NCBI GenBank assembly: GCA_031002005.1
Contig: CM061921.1
Coordinates: forward strand, 149,019,283 to 149,083,282
From: Vandiemenella viatica
Lineage: Eukaryota; Arthropoda; Insecta; Orthoptera; Morabidae
Length of the DNA stretch: 64,000 bases
Reading direction: 5' to 3'
The notes under the pieces are model-generated. The model had not been told where the DNA came from and did no database searches. It saw only the letters and a list, made by a program, of their open reading frames with translations. Of this stretch, positions 45,430 through 56,306 are shown in pieces (position 1 is the first letter of the stretch; every line of letters begins with the position of its first letter). Position numbers and translations under genes: made by a program.

Positions 45430-45715
45430 ATCTGATAGCGGAAAGTAATTAGGCAATGGCCTTTTCAAGAAACCCGGCAGTCGACTGGAGTGATTTCGGG
45501 AAGCCATGGAAAAATGAATTTTGTAAGGCTAAGGCTGAGAAGATATAATATATACTGGTTGACTGATGCACTGGAAGCTATGAAATCATATTGAGCTGGC
45601 TGTATGGCCTCAGCTGCCAAAACCAATTCAAAAAAAAAGGCCAGATGGGGGTCGAATCGGCGCCCTCCCGCGTGCGAGGCCAGAACGTTACTGTTCACTC
45701 ACAACGCTCGGTTTC
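45430..45715 (-). repeat. SINE family A copy interrupted by a SINE B
   Basis: The outer parts are CCTTTTCAAGAAACCCGGC to GGAAAAATGAATTTT and, after the gap, GGCCAGATGGGGGTCGAATC to ACAACGCTCGGTTTC. The gap holds a family B fragment in the opposite orientation. Confidence 0.82.
45525..45640 (+). repeat. SINE family B fragment nested in SINE A
   Basis: TTGAGCTGGCTGTATGGC and TCAGCTGCCAAAACC followed by eight A. The head is missing, so it was 5' truncated on insertion. A few bases of the host SINE were lost at the junction. Confidence 0.8.
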
Positions 45716-45825
45716 AAGATAGCACAATACTTCCGTGAATATCTCGTCGATGAACCCTCGCAGTCGAAGTTGACACTGTCGCGTTGTATTGATTCTCGAG
45801 CATAACCGTCATACTGAACTTTGTT

Positions 45826-45980
45826 ACCGAGCGTGGTGAGGAGCGGTTAGCGTTTGGGCTGGCTTGGCATTCAGAAGGACGCGGGTTCCAATCCCAGTCC
45901 AGCCATCCAGAATTCGGTTATCCATGGTTTCCCACAATCAATACAGAGATGATGGGATGGTTCCTTCAAAAGGAAATTGC
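45826..45980 (+). repeat. SINE family A copy, left arm of an inverted pair
   Basis: ACCGAGCGTGGTGAGGAGCG head, GGGTTCCAATCCCAG box B, ATCCATGGTTTCCCAC and GGGATGGTTCCTTCAAAAGG, then it stops. The tail is absent. Confidence 0.85.
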
Positions 45981-45984
45981 TTTC

Positions 45985-46185
45985 CTTCTCCGTCTTATGG
46001 CTTTAAGCTTCGTCAACGTTGAGTTCATTATCGGCGGGAAATTACTTGGGACTATGAACGGGAAGGAATTCAGCCATGGCCTTAAAAAGGAACCATCCCG
46101 ACATTCGCCTGGAGTGATTTCTGGAAACCATGGAAAACTGAATTCTGGATGTCGGGATGGATATTCGGACCCGACTGTCGTACGT
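45985..46185 (-). repeat. SINE family A copy, right arm of an inverted pair
   Basis: TTATGGCTTTAAGCTTCGTC, GAATTCAGCCATGGCC, CATTCGCCTGGAGTG and a degraded box B complement. It begins within about 20 bases of the end of the plus-strand copy. Confidence 0.85.
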
Positions 46186-46916
46186 CCCACATTGAGTGTT
46201 GCTGTTCTTTGACGTCCCTGGTTTCAGTTATTAAGTAGATCTGTACGGCCACTGCGTTGTCCATGGCGGAAAGTATTGCCGGAAATTACATATTCAAGGC
46301 ACACTCTTGATAATTAGGACCGATGAATGTTGAACCCACGAATATTTCCCGAAATGTACTACCCCATGCGTCTTGCGCCTATTACCATTCTGTGTTTAAT
46401 GTATGTAAATTTACTCGTTTGTCGTGCTGCTACAACCACGTCTGAAAACCTTTCACACGACTCACGAAAGTACAAATGAAAGCCTCATCACCGCGCAGCA
46501 CATTTTCACGTATCTTCCACGGTGTTACCGCTATCTGAAAATATGCATAAAAGTCATTTATTTCGGATCAAATCTTTTGTATTATTTGGAGAATCAAGAA
46601 AAGAAGGTTCTCAAGTAATTTATGGCAGTGAAAAATATGTGTTCATAGAATAACAATGACTACTATATTTCAACGGCATTAAAAAAATCAGATTATACCT
46701 TTTGATTGTAAATTTTTAATATTTTAGATTGTAAATTGTTGCTGTCCAAGTGCTGTGTCAGGCTTCAGGTGAGGTGGCGAACAAGCGTTGCTTACCCCTT
46801 CGGGGAGTGAAAGCAAGCACGTGGAAATTTTACAGATCATCAGTCAAAGGCCTCTGCCATAACTGAGAACATCACACGATTATGATAATAACGCTAAAGA
46901 GCGGATAGGTATAAAA
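46186..46916. other. No gene recognised
   Basis: AT-rich with a small GC-rich patch at 46770-46830 (CTTACCCCTTCGGGGAGTGA, a short hairpin). No coding frame. Confidence 0.4.
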
Positions 46917-47158
46917 CACCAAGCGTGGTGGGTGAGTGGTTAACGCTCTGGCCTCGCTTTCGGGAGGACACCGGTTCGAATCCCCGTCCGGGCATCCAGA
47001 TAAGAGTTTTCCATGGTTTCCCAAAATCACTCCAGGTGAATGCCCGGACGCTTCCTATAAAAGGCCATGGTCGAATTCCTTCCCGTTCCTTGTCCCCAGT
47101 CCCATTCCGCCTCTAATGACCTCGACGTCGACGAGGCGTAAAGCCATAAGTTAAAAAA
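46917..47158 (+). repeat. SINE family A copy, near complete
   Basis: ACCAAGCGTGGTGGGTGAGT head, GGTTCGAATCCCCGTCC, module, GACCTCGACGTCGACGAGGC tail and a short A-run. One of the least diverged copies. Confidence 0.93.
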
Positions 47159-47697
47159 ATTATTAATCATTTGGCTTCTGTTCCGTGTATGGTAATCAAT
47201 ATCACATTCACCATGATGAAAATTTGAGTTTTTCACGCAAATGGAAACTGTAATAAATTGAAATGTCTTACGAATGATGTTTGACAGACACGCTGTAACC
47301 ACAAACAGCTTCTAATTTAATTTTCTTTATTATCTCAAAGAAAATAGATAAAACTGTCTGTGAACAATGAAAGTTTGGTCACCAGTGCAGATAATTCTTA
47401 AGCTGTAAAAAGTTTTAAGAGTTTAGCGTAGTCAAGAATATTAAATATCATTTTTATTTTTGCTTCTATACTTTGATCAGTCAAGAAAGCTAGAAAAAAA
47501 TCACCAGAGCAAAATTCGTTTCGGAACATGCTTAAAGAGCATAATTAATGGACCGCAAGTACACTAGGGATTTATTGTTATTCTGTATGCAGATTACCAA
47601 GTGTAGAGTACGTTAAAAATTTGCGGAACTTCATTTCGATTTGCAGTGGAAATTATAAACGCAACGTTCATAAACTTTGACGGCGATTGCAACGAAA
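47159..47697. other. No gene recognised
   Basis: AT-rich spacer. Confidence 0.4.
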
Positions 47698-47935
47698 CAG
47701 ACCGAGCTTGGTGGGTGAACAGTAGCGCTCTGGTCTCACATTCGAGAGGACGCGGGATCGAATCCCCTTCCGGGCATCCAGATTTGGGTTTTCCATGCTT
47801 CCCCCAAATCGCACCAGGCAAATGCCGAGATAGTTCTTTCAAAATGCAGTGGCCGAATTCCTTCCCGTTCCTTGTCCCCTGTCTATTCCCGCCTGTAATA
47901 ACTACGACGTCGACGAGGAGTAGGAGCTTTCGTTA
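47698..47935 (+). repeat. SINE family A copy
   Basis: ACCGAGCTTGGTGGGTGAAC head, GGGATCGAATCCCC box B, CCCAAATCGCACCAGGCAAA and ACGTCGACGAGGAG tail. Confidence 0.9.
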
Positions 47936-48617
47936 TATGATTTTTTTTCGCTCGATGCAGGAGCTAATAATAAGAGAACGAATGTATGAAAGTGACCAAA
48001 ATTAATTCCTGACAGCTGGTACTAGACTGTTTTTTCTTCTGATTTAATTTTCCACGTTTTTGTAACGAAGATAATTTGAAAAAAACGACGAAAATTTAGT
48101 ATCGTCAATACAGGTATAGCCCATTTTATCAATTATTATCGATGATATTTTCAATAGGCTAGGTTACAATACTGTAAGGATTAAGAATTTTTTTATTTGT
48201 TTCAGTCTACGTAGATATTCTTCTCGTGTCAGATGACACACCGTTTTGCTCGACGCCATCTAGGTTGAAAATAAAATCTCTTGGTATTGTTCAACTGAGA
48301 ATAACTGTGTGAATAAATACGAGTATATCGTTCATTCTTTTTTTTTTTTTTTTTTTTTACAGAGTAATACATCCGCTTTACAGTATTCTGCACTATATTG
48401 ACTTATTAATGTCAATATTCAGCTTTGGCATATTAAAGCAAATTCTATTTTCTAATATTAATTAGTAAGTTTATTATAACAAAATTCTGACTTCTTTGTG
48501 CCGCAGGGGGTAGTGCGGTAGTCCTTTCAAACATTTATTCTCTGTTTGATGCATTCTCGAATCCACATTTTGCAATGTTTTTACCGTTTCCATCTTACTA
48601 GCAGGATAGCCGTACCC
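47936..48617. other. No supported gene
   Basis: A strong acceptor-like TTTTTTTATTTGTTTCAG at 48188-48205 precedes 34 open codons, a TGA and an overlapping AATAAA (48312). This could be a small terminal exon (YVDILLVSDDTPFCSTPSRL), but the AT-rich setting makes chance likely. A 21-base T-run follows near 48338. Confidence 0.25.
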
Positions 48618-48850
48618 AATCGAGCGCTGTGGGTGAGTGATAATGCTCTGGCCTCGGGAGGACGGTGGTTCGAATCCCCGTCCGGGCTTCCAGATTTGAG
48701 TTTTACATGGTTTCCCCAAATCGCTCCAGGTGAATGCCGGGATGCTTCATTCAAAAGGTCATGGTCGAATTCCTTCCCGTTCTTTGTCCCCAGTCCCGTA
48801 CCGCCCCCTAATGACCTCGACGTCGACGAGGCGTAAAGCCACTAGTAAAC
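48618..48850 (+). repeat. SINE family A copy
   Basis: CGAGCGCTGTGGGTGAGTG head with a deletion before box B (GGTTCGAATCCCC), module, GACGTCGACGAGGCGTAAAG tail. Confidence 0.9.
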
Positions 48851-49910
48851 TGTTTTAATATTTGTAGGCTACTGGTGGATCGTGTGGATCGAGACGTTCA
48901 TAGACGGAAACTGCCTAATGTTTGAGGTGTCATCACAGGACTATTTCTTCAATATGATCCTGGCCTATTCCTCTGAAACATTGACTATGATCCGAGTCAA
49001 AGTATAATGCACGTTTGTATTTTACATTCATACATCTCTCTGTAAATATTTCAGGTCAGGATTCATCCATGAATGATGACGAGAATTTATTAGAAACATG
49101 TTTCCATAGATTGTTAATTAAGTGTATAAAAACTTCGAAAATCAGGATACAATGTTGCACTGATTAATTATGAGCATTGCAGATTGAAACAAAGCGCAAT
49201 CGCTGCGTTCATAAAACTACGTTCGGGATAAACTGCCCAGAAAATCCTCCTGAGGCCCACTTCTCTCAAATTATAAGCGCGAGCGCTTCTCCCAGACTAA
49301 TTAACAATCTTTTCTGGAAGATGTTTCCTTTTCCGTTGGGGGGGGGGGGGACATTCTCCCTACAGATCATCAATCTGCCCGCCAGGTAAGCCAGAAATTT
49401 GCTATTACTCGTATCAATTATTAGCTCTGAGGATACTAAGTAATCTCTCTACGATGTGAATGCCCTTCTGGGTCAGGGCACTTTCCGGATGGGGCTATAG
49501 GAAACACAGTACCTAGCCAGTTAAAAAAACGACCGTTCCTTCAGCAGAGCTCCAATGGCATAAAAGTTCGCCGCACCTTACATTAATGGTAGCTCACACA
49601 CTAAAGCGAATATGTGAAGGAGATAAGAAGAATGTTGATTATATGTTGACAAAATATGGCCTGGAATATACTGATGGACATATCGTGTAAGTGAAGACAT
49701 GCAGAACAAAAGTTCTGAAATTTGTAAGATAGATAACGGAGCAAAATTTTAGTTATATAGTGAGTTACTTTTACGATAAAATGATAGGAGGATTTTTTTG
49801 CCCCTCGACTGATTTGAAGTAATCCTCAGTCTTTTCTTATCTCAAAATACGCGTTAGGACCATATAATAAATTATCTGCTTAATGTACTTTAACGTTTGT
49901 GGCCCTCTTT
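48851..49910. other. Spacer with two weak exon-like stretches
   Basis: After TTTTAATATTTGTAG (48868) 46 codons are open to a TAA (IVWIETFIDGNCLMFEVSSQ), with no good donor. The better candidate at 49545 is listed separately. A G-run lies at 49338-49350. Confidence 0.25.
49545..49686 (+). other. Candidate host exon
   Basis: A 142-base stretch after CGTTCCTTCAG, before the strong donor CGT/GTAAGTG. Only one frame is open: ELQWHKSSPHLTLMVAHTLK, then ICEGDKKNVDYMLTKYGLEY. The composition is clearly more protein-like than its surroundings. No family recognised. It needs two bases to complete its first codon. Confidence 0.3.
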
Positions 49911-50520
49911 AGTAGTAGTAGTATTTTATTTGTCCTCTAAATCATATACATCTACTTTATACATAATGATATGGGGCACGTCAATTATAAAATATGATTT
50001 ACATTAAATTTATATTTACATTACATTATTTACATTAAATTAATTCATACAATTCAAATATTCTTCTACAGAGTAAAGGAAGTGGTATTGAAGGTATGAC
50101 ATCAACAATTTCTCAAAAATTCCCCTTTCTGATATTGCCTTTACATTATGCGGTAATTTATTGAATAGCTTAATCCCTATGTGAAATGTTCCATTTTGAT
50201 ACATTTTTGTTTTTGTATGCATAATATGCAAATCTGATTGTTTCCTTGTGAAATGATCATGTACCTCGTTATTTGTTTTAAGAGCTGCATCTTTACCAAT
50301 GACATGATTTCTAAAAAACATAATGGTTTCAAAGATGTAAATGCTTGGTAGTAGAAGAATATTCATATATTTAAATAAGGGTCTACAAGATTCCCATGAT
50401 TTGTGATTTGTCATTATTCTTATTGCTCTCTTCTGAATTTTGAAAGTACTTAGTGCATCTGACGATAAACCCCAAATTCCATACTTTATTTGTGAAAGAA
50501 AGTTTAGTTTCTTCCATCGT
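49911..50520 (-). pseudogene. LINE reverse transcriptase C-terminus and 3' UTR
   Basis: The minus-strand frame at 50414-50040 starts inside a LINE tail: upstream, in the same frame, KYGIWGLSSDALSTFKIQKR and AIRIMTNHKSW, then LFKYMNILLLPSIYIFETIM, then GIKLFNKLPHNVKAISERGI and a stop at 50040. The RT-end motif YGI-WG and the conserved IKLFNKLP block fit CR1/Daphne-like LINEs. The 3' UTR runs to about 49911. This family differs from the CR1/L2-like fragments elsewhere in the window. Confidence 0.75.
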
Positions 50521-50756
50521 CTGTTTAGTTACCAACAACTATTATGTTATTAAAATGTGACCCATTATCCAGTACCTTCTTTTTGTGGCACCTTTCTTAA
50601 CCCATCAGCTATAGTAAATATTCATTTCGTATCTGCCCGCTATATTTTTTATGTCCTTTCTACAAGCACGATATTTCCAGTGCTCCATTTTTCCTAATTA
50701 CTGTTATTCCAAAATCCAAGCTTCATTTCCCAAAAGTCCTATACATATATACAGTA

Positions 50757-52086
50757 CTAGCTGTTACCCGCGACTTCGTACGCGTGGAATAAGAATTTCT
50801 TTGCCAGAACTGAATATAGAAAGTTGTTGGTAACGAAGGAATGGTCCCAAACAACAGCGAGTTGGCATAATATGATAGGAAAGCCATCACTATGTCATTC
50901 TACCGTCGAACCTGTCTCATGAAGAGAATCAATTTCCAATATATTTAAAAACAGAAAAACAAACGAAGGTATGGGGATGTGTGATTGTGTGGAAAGGGGG
51001 GGGGGAGGGAGAATTAACTAAGGGCAGCTTTATTTCAGCTTGATCTTTTCTTCTTTTTTCAGCATGAGCATCCGATTTTTGGGTTCTAATAACTTTAGCT
51101 ATTCGTGCTCTGCTAGAGCTACACCTTAGGCCAGTTTACGCCCGCAAGGCATGTCAAAAAAGAAGGCAAAATAAACTGGTGCCAGAAACATATAAGGGGA
51201 CACAAAGTAATAGGACAGAGAAAATCGACATCTATACTAAACAACATATTTTTTCTCTAAACGAAATTTATTAACAAATTATACACTAACATAATGCGTG
51301 TGAAGCACAGCTTGAGCAACCAACGTAACATTACAGACTAACACACACATCCGTCTCTCTGTCACCATTCGATAAGTTCTCAAAATTTCGTGACTACAGC
51401 TGTTAATCATACCGAAAAAAATGTCCTGTTCTTCCCTTCCTGCAAATACAAAGTATTTCCTTGCCAAATTCCATCAATATCGGTATAGCCATTTAGTCGT
51501 CAAAACGTAACAAAAAGACAGAGACTTACTTCCGCACTTATAGTATTATTACTGCAGATCACACACACACTGACTGCAAACAACCCCTGAGGGATTAATG
51601 TGACGTAAAAAAAGTGTACACCTACAGCATTGCAAGACTACCTACGATTTGCCTCGCATTGCACCCCCAAATTTATGGTATCTACAGTTTAACATGCAAT
51701 ACGAACAACCGACGGTCGAGGCGTGACTCATATGATCAAAAACAACTTTTAAAAATCCTTGCCTCCACCAAGATTTGAGCCGGAGACCACTATCCACACA
51801 TCATTATACAAGCGCTTTAGCTACTGAGCTACCAGACCGCTATATGGCAAGGTAGTACAGAGACCTACACATCCTACACTTTTGTCTGTCGCCGTTCAAA
51901 TTGCCCGATTTGAACCATACAACTTCGATTCGACGGGAAATTTTTCAACCAAATGTAGACAGTATTTTGCTCCTTGTTTCAAAAGATAAATGTGCAAAGT
52001 TTCATCGAGATCGGATGAAAACTGTGCATTTGTATGAAGAACAAACAAACATACATACATTCATCTATATATATATAGGTATATAG
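50757..52086 (-). mobile_element. Non-autonomous Helitron, copy 2
   Basis: On the minus strand the 3' end is CGCGTACGAAGTCGCGGGTA then ACAGCTAG/T, giving a CGCG...CGCG hairpin just before CTAG. The body is co-linear with 20733-21996, including the tRNA-like segment (GTCTGGTAGCTCAGTAGCTA, minus strand near 51830), AATCCCTCAGGGGTTGT and ATTGATTCTCTTCATGAGAC. The 5' end is replaced by TATA repeats (near 52060-52086), so the 5' boundary is approximate. Confidence 0.85.
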
Positions 52087-52299
52087 TAAGTTCTTTCTAA
52101 ATCTTAGTTAAAGAGACAATTGAGATAACAGTTCAATAATATTTTGTTATATTGCATTAAAACTAATATCAAAAAGTTATGAAACAGGAGAGATTCACAC
52201 CGATTTTAATAAAAGAATCATCTTCACAATTCCTAAGAAAGCATAAGCTGACAAATGCGACAATTATAACATGACGTGATTGAAAATTACTTACCAGAA

Positions 52300-53350
52300 T
52301 AATATACAGAAGAATGGAAAGGGCAATAGAAGACATAGTAGGTGAAAATCAGTTTGGGTTTAGGAAAAATTGCGGTAAAAGGGAAGCAATTCTGGCATCA
52401 ACATTAATACTTGTAGGGCGGATTTTTATGGTATTTGTTGATTTAGAAAAAGATTTTGGTAATGTGAGGTGGGACAAAATGTTCAAAATTTTAAAGAAGT
52501 CAGAACTAAAATACCGAGGTAGAAAAATACTTTACAATCTATAAAAGAATCAAGTAGCTGTAATAAAAGTAGAGAATCATGAGTGACAAGCATCAGTTAA
52601 AAGTGCGAGAGACAAGGTTGTAGTCTATCCCCATTAATATTCAACTTGTATGTAGAAGAAGCAATAAAGGAAGTTAAAGAAAAATTTTAATGTGGCATAA
52701 GTGTTAAAGGAGAAAAATCAGTATGTTGTGATTTGACATTGCCCTGTTAGCAGAACAATCCGAGGATATTGAGAAGTTACTAAATGGCATGATCGAAACA
52801 CTAAAGGAAGATTTCGGTCTAAATATAAACCAACACAAGACAAAAGTGATGAAATGTAGCAGAATGATACCAATAATAGTAGATTAAACACAAAAATAGG
52901 ATCGAATGCGATAGAAGAAGTAAGTGAATTCTGCTGCTTAGGAAGTAAATTACAACTGATGGCCGAAGCAGGAATGATGATAAAAGTAGAATAACAGTAG
53001 GATATAGAGCCATCTTGAAAAAGATAAATCTTGTAGTTTCAAATATTGATCTAGAACTCAGAAAGAACATAGTACTTAATGGTAGCGAAGCACGGACTTT
53101 GGGAATATCAGAAAGAAGGAAAATTCAATCACTGAAAATATGGTGCTATAGAAGGATTCTTGAAAAAATTAAGTGGACTGATAAAGTACGAAATGAACGT
53201 GTTTTAAAAAGGATGGGTGGGGAAAGAAGTTTGTGGAAGAGTCTAACAGAAAAAAGGTAGGATGGTGGGTCATATTCTGATACAAGTGGTTTTGATTAAT
53301 TTGTTAGTGGAGGGAACTGTCGAAGGTAAGAACGGTAGAGGAAGACAGCT
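52300..53350 (+). pseudogene. LINE reverse transcriptase fragments, same family as 15726-17675
   Basis: Broken frames: MERAIEDIVGENQFGFRKNC (52314 on), FMVFVDLEKDFGNVRWDKM (motif A region), then a region where the YADD box should be (near 52735) is frame-shifted. Further on are EDIEKLLNGMIETLKEDFGL, INLVVSNIDLELRKNIVLNG (53020-53090), LKIWCYRRILEKIKWTDKVR and NERVLKRMGGERSLWKSL. It ends at GTAGAGGAAGACAG, where SINE E sequence joins. It supplies the uninterrupted reference for the split copy at 16 kb. Confidence 0.82.
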
Positions 53351-53354
53351 CGTA

Positions 53355-53405
53355 TCTATCTATCTCCAGTCAGACACCTAAACCACTGATCCACCAGACC
53401 GGTCG
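53355..53405 (-). repeat. SINE family E head fragment
   Basis: CCAGTCAGACACCTAAACCA and CTGATCCACCAGACCGG are the reverse of the family E tRNA-like head. It is abutted to the LINE 3' end. Confidence 0.65.
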
Positions 53406-53644
53406 TAAAAAGCAAAATTTACGTATTCAGGTACTATATCCATAAAGCTAGGTTATTATTGAAATGATTATTCAGATACAAAGCATGTGTTTGAACAAAG
53501 TTTCTAATGAACCTTCTATTCTTTGGCCACCACAGGAAACTTACAACAGAGTCACAATAATCCCAATATTCAAGCTTCATACAGCACAATGGTAATTCAC
53601 ATTTGCTGTTATTAGTTTATTTGTATTAATTTAGAAAAATTCTG

Positions 53645-53820
53645 GAGGATGCGGGTTCGAGTTTCCGTCCAGTTATCCAGATTTCGATTTTCCATGATTT
53701 CCCCAAAGCACTCCAGGTGAATGCAAGGATGGTTTCTTCAAATGGCCATGGGTCCCGGTCCTTGCTTCCAATACTTTTATATTTCTATTGACGTCAACAA
53801 GGTGTAAAGACAAAAAAAAA
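53645..53820 (+). repeat. SINE family A copy, 5' truncated
   Basis: GGAGGATGCGGGTTCGAG, TTTTCCATGATTTCCCC, GCACTCCAGGTGAATGC and GACGTCAACAAGGTG with an A-run. Confidence 0.85.
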
Positions 53821-54959
53821 GCTTTAACTTAATGTTGGCATTACTGATATAAGTGATGGAGTTCACCGCTGTTAGTGCGGGGAGCATTTGTTTGGTTGAT
53901 GACATTCATACCACGGGACTCTCACTTTTGGTATTTAAGCAATGGAAGTTTGTGTTTCTTGCTATTTTTCGCTGATTTCGTCCCAATATGAGGCTGCTGA
54001 AATCAGATCCCAGAATTTAATTACGGCACGCACTTATAGAGAAGAATACTTCATTATCGCTTTGGCTGACCTTGCGTCTTTACAATTTAAAATCTTAATA
54101 GACTCACTCCACTTTGTATAAAACAATGAGAAAACAAGCCTGCTCGAACCAACAGTAAAATACCGGATTTACATGGCACTACTAAATTTGCTCCTTAGGT
54201 CATTTTATGCTTTTTTGCAGGATATTGGAGCTAAACCCCCCCCCCAAAAAAAATTCAATCAACTAATTAATTTAGTGAAAAAGAATCAATTAATTAAAAC
54301 AAAAAGTAGCTATGGAAAAATTCGGAAAAAATTGGATGTTGTGAGGCCATTTCCTCAATTGCATGATAGTCAATTTGTACGTTTAACTAACATAACGCCA
54401 TTGCAATTTATTTTTTATTTTATTTTTCACCGAACGCGCTTCACTTCAATCTCAGAATCATCTTCAGCGGTTCTATATTTTCCATTGTTTCACATTTCCT
54501 TGTTTCTAGAATTATTCGCACAAATTGCTTGTATGTAATGCTCGACATATTGTTATGAAAGTTGGTGAATCTCTATTCCGATCATCTTTTCATTATTTCT
54601 TAAGACGGTAGGGTAAAATATACTGTGGAATTTCCTTGATAGTAACGCTTGGTTGCAACAGAACTAACCTTGCTGTCACACCTGCAGGCTTCATTACATG
54701 ATTGAAGCCCAGGTAGACAATACAGGAGTACATTGTGTGCCTACGACAGCTCCGTTATCAGGATGCGAAAAAATCACAATACATTTGTCTAACACGTCGC
54801 CGTGCTGCAGCACGAAATGAATGGCTGAATAGGATGAATGGCACCATTCACAGCAAGAGCACACAAAACCTGTCGTAGATAAAATGTACTGTATGTAGGA
54901 GGGCACAGAACATAGTAAATCACGGTAGCTAATGCACAAGTTTCACATTTGATGTTCAG
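53821..54959. other. No supported gene
   Basis: A 121-codon frame at 54173-54538 is unrecognised and crosses C- and A-runs; its C-terminus is Phe-rich. I do not call it a gene. Confidence 0.35.
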
Positions 54960-55150
54960 TTAAAAAAAAGAAAAAAAAGTAGGGAACAAGTAGGAATTCG
55001 GCTGACACCCTTTTGATGGAATTATCCTGGCATTTGCATGGAGTGATTTCGGAAACCATGGAAAACCGAAATCTGGATGGCCGGACCGGGATTTCAACCC
55101 GCGACCTCCCGGAAGCCAAAACCGAGCATCACCACCCATCCACCACGGTC
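54960..55150 (-). repeat. SINE family A copy, tail shortened
   Basis: A-rich start, AGGAATTCGGCTGACACCC, CATTTGCATGGAGTGATTTC, GGATGGCCGGACCGGG and CCATCCACCACGGTCC. Confidence 0.82.
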
Positions 55151-55224
55151 CGTAGTGTTTCAGACATGTGATAATGGAAATGACATTCCTGCTTATGAAG
55201 CTATATTCCCATGTCTATTTTGTT

Positions 55225-56306
55225 TAAAACTGTTTGTTACCTGCAACTTCGTACACGTGAAATGATAATGTATATACCTCTCTCTTGAGCCGACATCGTC
55301 AAAAACTGCATGATGCGCTCACTGAACACAGATTCTTTTTGCTTGAACGTTCTCCATAGTAAAGTGTAACTTCAATCCTCCGAAAAATACGACGCCACTC
55401 GTACACTGAAATCACGATAAACATTTTAACTGCAATAAGCGCTCTGGCCTCGCATTCGGGAGGACGCCGGTTCGAATCCCCGTCCGGGCATCAAGATTTG
55501 GGTTTTACATGGTTTCCCCAAATCATTCCAGGCGAATGCCGGGATGCTTCTTTCAAAAATGTCATGGCCGAATTCCTTCCCGTTCCTTGTCCCCAGTCCC
55601 ATCCCGCTCTAATTACATAGCGTAAAGCCATAAGCAAAAGAAAAACGGCAGTAAGAAACACTTTTTAATTCCTTAGTTTTTCTCAGTCATATAAAAACGA
55701 AAAGTACCTTATTCTTGTCATGGGATCACGGGACGTACATTAATTGAAACTACATCAAAATACGAGCAGTAGATTTTACGTTTATCGTATTCAGCGAAAA
55801 ATTATCTTAAATTCCTCAGCTTTTCAACGTCACATAAAAAGGAAATATATTCCTTATTTTATTCGCGGAACATCAGGTTGTACGTAAATCGAAACATCAG
55901 CAAAATCTGACAAATAGTTGTTGTGAGATCGTGTTAAAATAAAGATACAAATTTGCTAAATTTCTCAGATTTTCGTTTTTGCTTGAATCCCACTCGTCCC
56001 GGCGTGCAGATATACACATAGATAATAAAAAAAGCAGTTGATTCCTTCTCTGTAGCCTATTAATAGTACCCCTAACTGTACAGATTTTTTTCCGGTTACA
56101 GTATTATTATATGTGGGAGCCTCAAAAACTTTCAAAAATTACGGATTGAACGGAGTGCTTAACTTAATAGAACTGTTATTAAATAACGTCCATAACCTGG
56201 AGTTGGTAGCAACATCTCTGGCCATTGTAGCCCGCTAACGAAGGCCTGGAGCGTGACGTAAGCGTTACGGACACACTGAACAAGCTTAGCCTTTTATTAG
56301 TATGGA
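55225..56306 (-). mobile_element. Helitron-like remnant with a nested SINE A
   Basis: The minus-strand 5' end is A/TCCATACTAATAAAAGGCT, like the TCNATACTAATATTATAAA starts of insect Helitrons. The other side ends in CACGTGTACGAAGTTGCAGG, a degraded form of the hairpin seen at 50760. Two imperfect copies of a roughly 145-base unit lie at 55660-55960. A SINE A copy sits inside. Confidence 0.55.
55437..55645 (+). repeat. SINE family A copy, head truncated
   Basis: CGCTCTGGCCTCGCATTCGG, box B GGTTCGAATCCCCGTCC, module with TTACATGGTTTCCCC, GTCCCATCCCGCTC and a deleted tail (ACATAGCGTAAAGCC). Confidence 0.9.

Noticed and set aside
54173..54538. 121-codon frame
   Set aside because: It crosses C- and A-runs, has no recognisable family and no good start or splice context.
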